A DNA stretch of 46,749 bases from an uncultured Oscillospiraceae bacterium (GCA_944386975.1 CALXDC010000017.1:1-46749); one strand, 5' to 3'. Shown: positions 1 to 7,522, numbered from the stretch's first letter. Program-made: numbers and translations. The notes: generated from the sequence alone by a model not told the origin.

Positions 1-222
1 CAGATCGGAGTGTATATCGCTATAAAGTACGAAAAATAGTTAGAAAAAAGTTCCAAAGCCGCTTGGTAAGGATGAGGCCGGCAGTTTGAATCCGTGGTCG
101 GTAGATAAGGTCCAATTCCTGATCCTACCGAGTGAAATGGCAAATTTACTTGATTGATGTACCGCAGCGCACGACTCAGGCTGAAATGGAAGGATAGAAG
201 CGGACAGGCAGATTTTCCGCCG
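1..222. other. Gene-free start of window with one hairpin
   Basis: No convincing coding region is visible. The short open frames here lack ribosome sites and recognisable domains. A 7-bp inverted repeat (TCGGTAG at 98-104, CTACCGA at 125-131) with a secondary GG/CC pairing inside could form a hairpin, perhaps the 3' end of a structured RNA or a weak terminator of an upstream gene. It has no T-run after it and I do not recognise it as a known RNA. Confidence 0.3.
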
Positions 223-251
223 TTGGCTTTTTTACCGGAAAGAGGTATACT
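223..251 (+). promoter_or_regulatory. Promoter of the PucR-type regulator gene
   Basis: A -35 box TTGGCT (223-228) and a -10 box TATACT (246-251) are separated by exactly 17 bp. Transcription would start near 258, leaving about 165 nt of leader before the start codon at 423. The match to the housekeeping sigma consensus is good. Confidence 0.65.
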
Positions 252-257
252 GGTGTT

Positions 258-422
258 AGAACGCCACAGATCCGGCGGAGACGGACGACAGCTCACGAGA
301 ACACCGGGCACGGATTTGCCGCTTCAAGAGGCGAGGGGTGGAACGCCCCAAGCGCAATCCGGAGACCGTTTGTATGCGCGGGCGGACCTATCCCCGTGTC
401 TATCCATGCGCAGGAGGTGCCT
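258..422 (+). other. Structured 5' leader of the PucR-type gene
   Basis: This leader can fold into a closed multi-arm structure. CGGATTTGC (311-319) pairs with GCAATCCG (354-361), one base being bulged. Inside is a GGGG/CCCC hairpin at 335-349 whose loop side reads GGGTGGAAC. That string resembles the T-box antiterminator motif, but the leader is short, I see no specifier stem I, and no U-run terminator follows. It could be a cis-acting RNA of an unrecognised type or simply a stable leader. Confidence 0.35.
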
Positions 423-1910
423 ATGCAGGTCAATATCTGGAATATTTACCACAGACTCTCCTACCCAAACAAGATTCCCCTTGTCAAAGATGGAGGCGCC
501 ACCATAAAAGGGGTGCGCTGGATCGTGTCCAAGGACCTGAATCCCGACATGGTTTACATCGGCCGGGAGGCGGAGTTTTTTGCCGACATTACGGGAAATA
601 CCCTCATTGTCCACCGTAACGATATGATTCTGGTGCAAAATGCGGAGCCGGAGGAGGTCTTCAACGAGGTCTCCTCCATTATGGATCTGTACCAGTGGTG
701 GGACGAGGCCCTGGAGGCCTGCGCCGCCAAGCCCAACGGACTGACGGAGATGCTGGCGGCCAGCGGAGAGATCTTTCAAAATCCCATTTTTCTTTACGCC
801 CCCGACGGCAAGGCCCTGGCCATCGCGCCGGGGTATCCGCCCTCCATTCACTGGCACTGGGCGGAGATTTTGGAGCACCACGGCCTTACCGAGGAGCGGA
901 TGAGCTATCTGAAGGACGCCATCGGATTGACGGATGTCTTTCAGGATCGAAAACCGACGATCCACGATTTCTGTCAGGAAGACGAGCCCCAATACCTGCA
1001 CTGCAGCCTGGTGATCAACGGCTATATGGCCGGTCACTTTGTCATTTTCGCAATGTGCCGCCCCTTTGAAGACGGCATAGAAACTCTGGCGTCCCGCCTG
1101 ATAGAGCACATCCTCCGGTATATGTCCAAGCACTACGAGGAATACAACCCTACGTCCCACACCAGTACGATCCTCTCCGCGATGATTCACGGACGCCCCT
1201 ATGAGGAAAAGGGTCTCTTCCGGAATCTGCTGGGGTGGGACGATGAAAGGGACGTCTATCAGGTCTATCTCCTGAAGGAACTGGTGAAGGGGGAGCCTGT
1301 GCTGCTGTCACGGACTTGCTTAAAACTCTCTTCCTCCTTGCAGGGCGGCGTAGTTTTTCAGGAAAATCAACTGTTGCTGGTGGTCCTCAACCTGAGCCGC
1401 AGCGCCCGCAGGCCAAAAGAGGTGGAGGACCTTTTGGATTCCCTGGGACCGAATTTTTGCTGCGGCGTCAGCGCTCCTTTCCAGAAGATCCGGCAGATCA
1501 GCCGCTACTACCGGCAGGCTCTCGCGGAGGTGATCCGCTGCAAGGAACAGCATCTTCGCCGCTCCCGGGGCGTGGACCATATCGGAGACCATCTTCTGTC
1601 CCTCCTCCGGGCGGATCCCCTGAATGAGACCTATATCGTCCCGGAGCTTCGGACCCTCCTGAAATATGACCGGCAGGAGGAGACCGCCTACTATGAGACC
1701 CTCCGGGCCTGGTTTTACAGCGGCTTCCACCCAACCTCCGCCGCCGCGATGCTGGGCATCCACCGCAACAGCTTCAACTACCGCATGGACCGGATCCGCC
1801 AGCTGATCCCCTTTGAGAGGATCGACACCGCTGCCGCCGACCCGGAGCGGAGGCGCATCAACGACTACTTTTACTCCTTCATGTATCTGGATTCCGTAGA
1901 CAGCCTGTAA
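423..1910 (+). CDS. PucR/CdaR-type transcriptional regulator
   Basis: A 495-residue regulator. The C-terminal ~60 residues carry the PucR-type helix-turn-helix: a run with the pattern FHPTSAAAMLGIHRNSFNYR followed by MDRIRQLI, as in CdaR and PucR. The N-terminal ~350 residues are sensory and I cannot assign them to a named domain. PucR-family proteins usually activate adjacent catabolic genes on binding a metabolite, so the methyltransferase gene 220 bp downstream is the likely target. The ATG at 423 is chosen over an in-frame GTG at 396 because AGGAGGTG lies just upstream of it and would be inside the longer reading frame. The stop codon lies inside a terminator hairpin. Confidence 0.8.
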   Translation: MQVNIWNIYHRLSYPNKIPLVKDGGATIKGVRWIVSKDLNPDMVYIGREAEFFADITGNTLIVHRNDMILVQNAEPEEVFNEVSSIMDLYQWWDEALEACAAKPNGLTEMLAASGEIFQNPIFLYAPDGKALAIAPGYPPSIHWHWAEILEHHGLTEERMSYLKDAIGLTDVFQDRKPTIHDFCQEDEPQYLHCSLVINGYMAGHFVIFAMCRPFEDGIETLASRLIEHILRYMSKHYEEYNPTSHTSTILSAMIHGRPYEEKGLFRNLLGWDDERDVYQVYLLKELVKGEPVLLSRTCLKLSSSLQGGVVFQENQLLLVVLNLSRSARRPKEVEDLLDSLGPNFCCGVSAPFQKIRQISRYYRQALAEVIRCKEQHLRRSRGVDHIGDHLLSLLRADPLNETYIVPELRTLLKYDRQEETAYYETLRAWFYSGFHPTSAAAMLGIHRNSFNYRMDRIRQLIPFERIDTAAADPERRRINDYFYSFMYLDSVDSL

Positions 1911-1928
1911 CGGGCTGTCTACTTTTTT
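1896..1928 (+). terminator. Rho-independent terminator after the PucR-type gene
   Basis: A 10-bp perfect stem (GTAGACAGCC at 1896-1905 with GGCTGTCTAC at 1913-1922) is followed by six T residues. It overlaps the last codons of the regulator gene and separates it from the methyltransferase gene, which must therefore have its own promoter in 1929-2132. A TATAAA at 1986-1991 is a possible -10 there, without a convincing -35. Confidence 0.85.
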
Positions 1929-2132
1929 GCACAAAGCCATCCTTTTTATGCACAGAAACACATATACCAATTCCGGTGGACTCTGTATAAAATATAGGTA
2001 AAGAGGGGCGAACACCAGGATTTTGCAGAGGGATCCAAACAAAATCCGCAGATGGATCCGCACAAGATGAGGATCTGCCGCACCCCGGACGAGACCGTAT
2101 CGCCTGCAGAAGAGATCAAAGGAGGTATATGT

Positions 2133-3245
2133 ATGAAGATCTACGAGGAGCGTCTCAACAGAATCAAGGCCGCCATTGCGCTGGAGCCTGTGGACAAGGT
2201 GCCGGTCATCTCCGGTTTGGCCGCCGGCGCCGCGCCGATGACCCACACGAAGGTATCCGATTATCTGAAGGATATGGAACTCAACTGCACCTGCAATCTG
2301 AAGGCTACGGAGATGTTGGGGAACGTGGACGGCGTACAGGCCACCCTGGCTACTCCGGAGGGACTGCCCTCGCTGTGGCTGTCCAATATCGGCGTGCCCG
2401 GAGAGGATATTGAGGACGATCAGCTGTGGCAGGTGATCGAGAAGGAGCTGATGACCCAGGAGGACTACGACATCATTCTCCGTGACGGTTATGGCCCCTG
2501 GCTGGAAACCTTCATGAAGGAAAAACTCCGCGATCCCATGAAGAGAATGCGCCCCATGGTGGAGTATACTCCGACTGCCAACCAGCGTTTCCGGGATGCG
2601 GGATATGTGATCGTCAAGGACGCCTATTTGACGACGCCCTTCGAGATGCTCTGCGGCGGACGGTCCATGGAGGCCTTCCTGGTGGACGACCTGATGGAAA
2701 TTCCCGAGAAGCTGGACGAGGTCTTTGCGGTGGTCCACAAGTACAATATGGAGCAGTACATTGCCAACTTTGAATCTCCCAACAAGCCCTTCGGCGCATG
2801 GGTGGGCGGCTGGCGCGGCACCCCGGAGACCCTGAACCCCGCCATGTTCCAGCGCTTCTCCTGGAAATATTACCGGGAGCTGGTGGACCTCTGCATTCAG
2901 TATGACGTGGTGCCGATCCTGCATCTGGACGCCTGCTGGGACCGGGGACTGGCCAACTTCCGGGATATCCCCGCCAAAAAGGCGGTCATGGCGCTGGACG
3001 GTAAGACGGATATCCACTTGGCGAAGGAAGTGGTGGGAGATATCATGTGTGTTATGGGCGACGTGCCCGCCTCCATGCTGGCTTTCTCCAAGCCCCAGGA
3101 GGTCTACGACTACACCATGAACCTCATCAAGACGGTGGGGCCCACCGGCTATATGGTCTGCTCCGGCTGCGACATCCCCTTCAACGGCCGGGTGGAGAAC
3201 ATGCAGATGATGGCCAAGGCCGCCGACGACGCCGCCAAGCGGTAA
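2133..3245 (+). CDS. Uroporphyrinogen-decarboxylase-family (MtaA/CmuA-like) methyltransferase
   Basis: A 370-residue URO-D-fold protein. In the methyltransferase branch of this family a zinc site near the C-terminus activates a thiol or other methyl acceptor and the methyl group comes from a corrinoid protein. Here plausible zinc ligands are visible in LHLDACWDRG (about residue 263) and VCSGCDIPFN (about 343). This arrangement fits MtaA/CmuA relatives better than haem-pathway HemE. The start at 2133 has AAAGGAGG eight bases upstream; the longer open frame upstream has no such site. No corrinoid protein gene is present nearby, so the partner must be encoded elsewhere. The next gene is a G3E GTPase, a family often involved in metallocofactor handling. 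The substrate cannot be inferred. Confidence 0.7.
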   Translation: MKIYEERLNRIKAAIALEPVDKVPVISGLAAGAAPMTHTKVSDYLKDMELNCTCNLKATEMLGNVDGVQATLATPEGLPSLWLSNIGVPGEDIEDDQLWQVIEKELMTQEDYDIILRDGYGPWLETFMKEKLRDPMKRMRPMVEYTPTANQRFRDAGYVIVKDAYLTTPFEMLCGGRSMEAFLVDDLMEIPEKLDEVFAVVHKYNMEQYIANFESPNKPFGAWVGGWRGTPETLNPAMFQRFSWKYYRELVDLCIQYDVVPILHLDACWDRGLANFRDIPAKKAVMALDGKTDIHLAKEVVGDIMCVMGDVPASMLAFSKPQEVYDYTMNLIKTVGPTGYMVCSGCDIPFNGRVENMQMMAKAADDAAKR

Positions 3246-3300
3246 GGGGAAGAGACGGTGATCCTTTCCCGCCGCATGAGATACGAAGGGGAGGTGCCGC

Positions 3301-4032
3301 GTGGAGCGGATCGGTGAGCAGATCCCGGTGGACGTCATTACCGGGATGAAGGGGGCGGGGAAGACCACCCTGATCAACGCCCTGCTGGAGGGCCCCTACA
3401 GAGACAGCCGGGTCGCCGTGTTTACCAACGAGATGGGGGACGTCCCCTATGGGGAGGCGTGCCGGGTACATCCTGTCCTGGGGGGCTGCATCTGCTGCAC
3501 CGCCCAGGCGGAGCTGATTGACGAGATCCGAAGGGCCGTCCGGGAGGAGCATCCGGAGCATCTCATTGTTGAGATGTCCGGAAGAGGGACGATACGGGAC
3601 CTTCTCCAGATGTTTTCCTATCTTCCGTCCTGCGGCCTTTATCAGCTGATTTATGTGCTGGACATACGGAAGTGGAAGGCGCTGGCCGCCGTGCTGAGCG
3701 ATTTTCCCCAGCAGATCCGAAGTACGCCCGTCCTGCTCTTCAGCCGGTGGGAGGAGGCGTCCCCAGAGCTGCGGTCTGCCTCTGTGGAGCAGATCCGGCA
3801 ATGGAATCCGGACATTCTGCTGCTGACAGACCCCTCCCAGGCGGAGCCGGAGAACCACTATGGGCGCTGCGGCGGTTTGCGGCGTGGAGCCGACCTGCCT
3901 TCGACCCCGGCGGCCTGCAGCTGGCGCTGGGGTGGGGAGCGCCCGACCGGAGCGTCCGCATTTGGCGAGGAAGAGGCGCCGCCCCGATTTAAAAATAAGA
4001 TCCGCTATCCATCCGCGGGAAAACGTCGCTGA
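3301..4032 (+). CDS. G3E/CobW-type GTPase, C-terminus probably frameshifted
   Basis: A 243-residue P-loop GTPase. The N-terminus has a Walker A motif (GMKGAGKTTL, about residues 15-24) and the GGCICCT metal-binding motif (about 61-67) typical of the CobW/HypB/UreG group of metallochaperones. It starts at GTG 3301 behind GGGGAGGTG and lies 55 bp after the methyltransferase, so the two are probably co-transcribed. From about residue 184 (after EPENHY) the sequence becomes low-complexity and family-unlike. The +2 frame from about 3850 to 3992 reads a tryptophan- and leucine-containing tail (FDPGGLQLALGWG, then VRIWRGRG) that looks more like a CobW C-terminal region. This suggests one frameshift near 3850, from real decay or a sequencing error. 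Confidence 0.7.
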   Translation: MERIGEQIPVDVITGMKGAGKTTLINALLEGPYRDSRVAVFTNEMGDVPYGEACRVHPVLGGCICCTAQAELIDEIRRAVREEHPEHLIVEMSGRGTIRDLLQMFSYLPSCGLYQLIYVLDIRKWKALAAVLSDFPQQIRSTPVLLFSRWEEASPELRSASVEQIRQWNPDILLLTDPSQAEPENHYGRCGGLRRGADLPSTPAACSWRWGGERPTGASAFGEEEAPPRFKNKIRYPSAGKRR

Positions 4033-4070
4033 CCGCCCTGCGTTGCTCTGGAAAAGCGGAAAGTTCATGA

Positions 4071-4110
4071 AAAAGAGCAAATGTACGAATTGCCGTACAT
4101 TTGCTCTTTT
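4071..4110. terminator. Bidirectional terminator between convergent genes
   Basis: A perfect 17-bp inverted repeat (4071-4087 with 4094-4110, 6-nt loop) has an A-run at its left edge and a T-run at its right. It lies between the + strand GTPase gene and the - strand RpiR gene and can terminate both transcripts. Confidence 0.85.
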
Positions 4111-4212
4111 TTATTGAGGGAGTGCCGCCGCGCTGTGGGACTTGCTATACACTGCAATCCAACCGCAGCAGGCTCGACCTGCGGATTCCAACAGGATCTC
4201 GGCCAGCCTCTG

Positions 4213-5061
4213 CTAAATGCCAAAGTAATACCCTTTGTCCAGAATCTCCTCCATGCTCTCCAGCCTGGCCCGGGTTTCCTGATAATCATTTGCCATGACA
4301 CAGGTGTACAGGTAATTGCTGATGAACATGGGGGGGATCATGCTGTCTTTTGTCATAATCCCGGACTGCAGACTGCAACAAAGGAAAATATCCCCCAAAT
4401 GCTGAATGGTATCGTGTGGTTTGCTGGTAATCAGGATCACTGTAACGCCTTTTTCCTTCATTGCGGAAAGCAAGCCGGATACAATTCGCTGATATCGCGG
4501 GAACATATACGCAATGCAGACGTCCCCGGCCTTTGCCCCCACAATTTCCTCCGGATACATTCCGCCGACGCCGCTGATCAAGTGAACATTTCCCCGCACC
4601 TGGCTGAGATTGGCTGCCATATAGTGGGCAAGGCCGAATGTGGAGCGGACGCCCAGAATGAACACCGTGTGGGCCTTGTTGATTGCCTCCACGGCTTCAT
4701 GCAGACTGTCTGAATTCAGCAGCGCTGCACTGCGCTTCAGGCTGTCAATTTCGGCGTGTAAAAGATCATGGAGGATGTTGTCTTTCTGCAAAAGCGCATA
4801 GCTTTCGTCATATCGTTCCGGCAGGCTGACCTTTTTCACCAGGCTCTGCTGAATACTTTGCTGCATCTGCGTATATCCGTCATATTGAAGCGTCCGCGCA
4901 AAGCGTATGACTGAGGTCGTACTTACGCCGATTCCTGTCGCCAATTCCTCCAAAGTATTGAAAGCGACTTGAGAAGAGTTGTTTAAGATATAATCCGCAA
5001 TTTTTTGCTCCGTTCGTGTCATTCTATCATATTTAGCATGAATCCGTCCGGTTATTGACAT
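4213..5061 (-). CDS. RpiR/MurR-family transcriptional regulator
   Basis: A 282-residue regulator with an N-terminal HTH_6 domain (about residues 1-75; TRTEQKIADYIL and GVSTTSVIRFARTL are the recognisable segments) and a C-terminal SIS phosphosugar-binding domain (about 120-250; VFILGVRSTFGLAHYMA and ITSKPHDTI). Proteins of this type bind a sugar phosphate through the SIS domain and control sugar or amino-sugar catabolism. It reads in the same direction as the enolase-like gene just upstream, but has its own TTGACA/TATGAT promoter. It is the only regulator between 4 and 20 kb, so it probably controls the sugar-acid locus. The start has AGGCGG upstream. Confidence 0.88.
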   Translation of the reverse strand: MSITGRIHAKYDRMTRTEQKIADYILNNSSQVAFNTLEELATGIGVSTTSVIRFARTLQYDGYTQMQQSIQQSLVKKVSLPERYDESYALLQKDNILHDLLHAEIDSLKRSAALLNSDSLHEAVEAINKAHTVFILGVRSTFGLAHYMAANLSQVRGNVHLISGVGGMYPEEIVGAKAGDVCIAYMFPRYQRIVSGLLSAMKEKGVTVILITSKPHDTIQHLGDIFLCCSLQSGIMTKDSMIPPMFISNYLYTCVMANDYQETRARLESMEEILDKGYYFGI

Positions 5062-5096
5062 GATATATACCGCCTGCTACTACACAATTTTACCAA

Positions 5097-5125
5097 ATCA
5101 TATAGTAAAATATTCATGCTGTCAA
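5097..5125 (-). promoter_or_regulatory. Promoter of the RpiR-family gene
   Basis: On the - strand, TTGACA (5120-5125) and TATGAT (5097-5102) are 17 bp apart, a near-consensus housekeeping promoter. It lies about 36 bp upstream of the regulator's start codon. Confidence 0.8.
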
Positions 5126-5138
5126 GAATTTCCACTAT
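5102..5138. promoter_or_regulatory. Inverted repeat, probable RpiR operator
   Basis: ATAGTAAAATATTC (5102-5115) and GAATTTCCACTAT (5126-5138) form an imperfect inverted repeat flanking the -35 box, with arms reading ATAGTRRAA(T)ATTC. The position suggests autorepression by the adjacent RpiR protein. The assignment is inference from position. Confidence 0.5.
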
Positions 5139-5169
5139 ATTTTATGGCAAATCTTCTTCCTCTGTGCCA

Positions 5170-6453
5170 TTATTTAAATCGGACATGAGGTGTAAAATCA
5201 TACATTACTGCGTCGGGATTTTCTTGGGCTGACCGATAAATACAGTCCATGGCATATACGCTCTCGCCTCCGCGGGGGGCGCAGCTCTTGCACGCCTCCG
5301 CTTCCAGGCCGATGCCGATATCAATAACGACATCCCAGATTGTCCCTCCACCCCGTTGAGAGGGAATTGTCAGCATCCCGTGTTCTTTGGCATACTGTCT
5401 GGCCTGAATCGCTTCGGTTATTGTGCCAATCTGGTTGGGCTTGAAAATAAATCCCTGCACGGCCTTCTCCTGATAGGCTCGGGCCAACAATTTGGGGTTT
5501 GTCGTCGTCAGGTCGTCGCCGATGAGAATGGTTCGCGTCAGCTCCTTCGATGCACGCCGAAAGCCCTCCCAGTCGTCCTCCTGCAGAATATCCTCAATAA
5601 ACAAAAAGGGGAATTTTTCTGTGAGTTTTTTTGCGTATGCAATTTGCTGGTCGGCAGAAACCTGCTCACCGTTCAGGTAATATGTATCCGTCTTTTTATC
5701 GTACATCTCCGAAGCCGCCATATCCAAAGCATAGGCCACTTTATCCTGATAGCCGCACTGGCGCACTGCTGCATCCAGCATCTGCATAATGGCCTCCGGG
5801 TCCTCTGTGGGAGGCATCCACCCGTGGCTATTGCCGATCTGGGCCGGCCGTCCCCCCATTTCTTTGGAAAACACCTGGCCGATGGCATGGTGCACGCGGA
5901 CAATGATTTCCATTGCCTCTGTCATATCCTTGGCAAGGTACGGACAAAAGGTGAACTCCTGAAAACAGACAACCTTGTCCGTATACCTTCCGCCAATGAT
6001 GCTGTTTGCCGTAGGCAGCGGAATGGTTTGAATCGGCTTTTGGGCAATGTACTGGTACAAGCTCATTTTCTCCGCTTCCGCCATGGCCTTGGCACAGGCG
6101 ATGGATACGCTATAGATCGCATTGCTGCCCAGATGGCCCTTATTCTCCGTGCCGTCCAGTTCTATCATGCGCCTGTCCACCGCTTCCTGATCCGCTGCAT
6201 CCATTCCGATAATGGCAGGACCGATGATTTCATTTACGTTCCGTACCGCGTGAAATACACTTTTCCCGCAAAATTTGTCAGGATCATTATCGCGAAGAAC
6301 AACGGCCTCGTGGCTGCCCACCGATGTGCCGGTAGGGGCTGCTCCTCTGCCCAGCGCACCGCAGGCGAGAATAACGTCAACCTCCACGGCGGGGCGGAAC
6401 TTACAGTCCATTACCTGCCTGGCGTGTACTGCCTTAATTGTGGTCTCCTGCAT
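5170..6453 (-). CDS. Divergent enolase homologue with altered active site
   Basis: A 427-residue protein alignable end to end with bacterial enolase (2-phosphoglycerate dehydratase). Retained: the QEF glutamate, the three metal ligands (Asp in ALDMAASE, Glu in FIEDILQEDDW, Asp in IGDDLTTTN), the base lysine in FKPNQIG (Lys338) and the second lysine in CKSCAP. Changed: the SGAST loop is TGTSVG, the HADN histidine region is RYTDK, GDEGGF is GNSHGW, and SHRSGE is SQRGGG (Gln366 for the histidine). These losses should abolish normal enolase chemistry, while metal-assisted proton abstraction next to a carboxylate remains possible. The gene sits 15 nt behind a truncated paralogue, beside a sugar ABC transporter and upstream of KDG kinase and KDPG aldolase genes. 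A sugar-acid or phospho-sugar-acid dehydratase or epimerase role is my inference. ATG 6453 has GAGGT upstream. Confidence 0.8.
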   Translation of the reverse strand: MQETTIKAVHARQVMDCKFRPAVEVDVILACGALGRGAAPTGTSVGSHEAVVLRDNDPDKFCGKSVFHAVRNVNEIIGPAIIGMDAADQEAVDRRMIELDGTENKGHLGSNAIYSVSIACAKAMAEAEKMSLYQYIAQKPIQTIPLPTANSIIGGRYTDKVVCFQEFTFCPYLAKDMTEAMEIIVRVHHAIGQVFSKEMGGRPAQIGNSHGWMPPTEDPEAIMQMLDAAVRQCGYQDKVAYALDMAASEMYDKKTDTYYLNGEQVSADQQIAYAKKLTEKFPFLFIEDILQEDDWEGFRRASKELTRTILIGDDLTTTNPKLLARAYQEKAVQGFIFKPNQIGTITEAIQARQYAKEHGMLTIPSQRGGGTIWDVVIDIGIGLEAEACKSCAPRGGESVYAMDCIYRSAQENPDAVMYDFTPHVRFK

Positions 6454-6468
6454 ACATCCGACCTCTTT

Positions 6469-7011
6469 TCATTCGCAAAATTTTTGCAGGCTGCTAAAGT
6501 CAAACATCTTTGCGCGGGGATTTTCATCCGCCGCCCGGTACAGCGCATTGCATGCATAGATCCGTTCTCCGGACCGGGGCGCGCTGTTTTTTACCGCCGG
6601 TACCTGCAGGGCCAGACAGAGATCCATCACCACGTCGTCGATTACCCCTCCCCCTCGCTGAGAGGGGACCGTGATCATTCCGTGGCTCTTGGCAAACGCA
6701 TGGGTCCGCAGACTCTCGGTGATGGTTCCCACCTGGTTCGGCTTGAAGATGAATCCCCCGATGGCGTGCTCCTCATATGCCCGGCGCAGACGCTGCTCGT
6801 TGGTGACGATGAAGTCGTCGCCAATGAGAATTGTTTTTTCGATTTCTTTCATTGCCTTCCGGTATCCGGCCCAGTCGTTCTCGTCCAACAAGTCCTCAAT
6901 ATACAGGAACTTATACTGCTCGGACATTTTCTTCCCAAAGGCAATCATCTCCTCGCGGTCGATCTGCTTTCCGTTCATATAATAGGTTTCGCTCTTGGGA
7001 TCATAAGCTTT
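6469..7011 (-). pseudogene. Truncated second enolase-like gene (C-terminal ~40%)
   Basis: This stretch encodes about 180 residues matching the C-terminal part of the neighbouring enolase homologue. It starts at about YDPKSETYY, which aligns with YDKKTDTYY in the intact copy, and runs through FIEDLL-type, IGDDF, FKPNQVGTITE, SQRGGG and KNSAPRSGER motifs to a normal stop. It shares the same substitutions (SQRGGG, no SHRSGE). The N-terminal ~60% and the promoter are missing: homology stops near 7011, and about 30 bp later an unrelated ABC ATPase fragment begins on the other strand. An internal ATG at 6978 gives a 169-residue frame, but a half barrel is unlikely to function. Before the loss it was probably the first gene of a two-gene operon with the intact copy. 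Confidence 0.8.
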
Positions 7012-7040
7012 GCGGGAAAAGCGGTATTTTGCACAAAAAA

Positions 7041-7439
7041 AGAGAGCGCGCCGCAGGAGACGACTATATCAAGCAGTTGAATGTTGTTTGTGCCAGCGGA
7101 TATCAACAGGTGGGAAACCTTTCGGGCGGAAACCAGCAAAAGGTTGTTCTTGCAAAATGGCTCTACACAGAATCAGATATCCTCATCTTTGATGAACCGA
7201 CAAGAGGCATTGACGTTGGTGCACGTCAGGAGATCTACCGCGTTATGGACAACCTGACAAAAACCGGTACATCCATCCTGATGGTATCTTCCGATCTTCC
7301 CGAAATCATGGCGATTGCAGACCGTATCTATGTGATGCGGGAGGGCCGGTTTGTAGCGGAATTGGCTTGTGAAGATACGACACAGGAGGAGGTTATCGCT
7401 TATGCGACAGGAGGGCGAGAAGCGGATGAAATTTACTAA
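7041..7439 (+). pseudogene. Sugar ABC transporter ATPase, C-terminal fragment (RbsA/MglA type)
   Basis: About 132 residues equal the end of the second nucleotide-binding domain of a ribose/galactose-type ABC ATPase (normally ~500 residues). The signature LSGGNQQKVVLAKWL, the Walker B and D-loop region ILIFDEPTRGIDVGA and a switch region ending SSDLPEIMAIADR are all present. The Walker A motif and the entire first domain are absent, so it cannot work as an ATPase. Homology begins near 7041, right at the junction where the truncated enolase homologue ends. The reading frame stays open into preceding sequence of different origin, so no true start is visible. The stop at 7439 overlaps the start of the permease gene at 7426. 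Confidence 0.85.
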
Positions 7440-7458
7440 AAAAGACGTCCTGTCTAAG

Positions 7459-7461
7459 CTT
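7459..7461. repeat. Left copy of 3-bp target site duplication (CTT)
   Basis: CTT immediately precedes the left inverted repeat and is repeated at 8770-8772 right after the right inverted repeat. Three-base duplications are usual for IS3-family insertions, and removing the IS plus one CTT restores the permease reading frame exactly. Confidence 0.85.
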
Positions 7462-7522
7462 TGAACAGCCCCAGATTGTGCGGACAGTACAAAAAAGAGC
7501 CCCTGGTAGGAAAGATTAAGTT

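Noticed and set aside
81-94. tRNA T-arm-like string (GTTTGAATCC) at the window start
   Set aside because: The flanking bases do not form the 5-bp T-stem, and no acceptor stem or anticodon arm is present.
335-349. T-box riboswitch before the PucR-type gene
   Set aside because: GGGTGGAAC resembles the T-box core, but I cannot find stem I, a specifier loop, or a competing terminator with a U-run. PucR-type genes are also not usual T-box targets. Kept only as a structured leader.
5170-6453. Housekeeping enolase
   Set aside because: The loss of the HADN, GDEGGF and SHRSGE residues and the location in a sugar locus next to a paralogue argue against the glycolytic role.
6831-7040. Upstream extension of the ABC ATPase frame into the enolase fragment
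   Set aside because: The frame stays open by chance. The sequence there is the antisense of the enolase homologue and shows no ATPase homology, so it is not a functional fusion gene.
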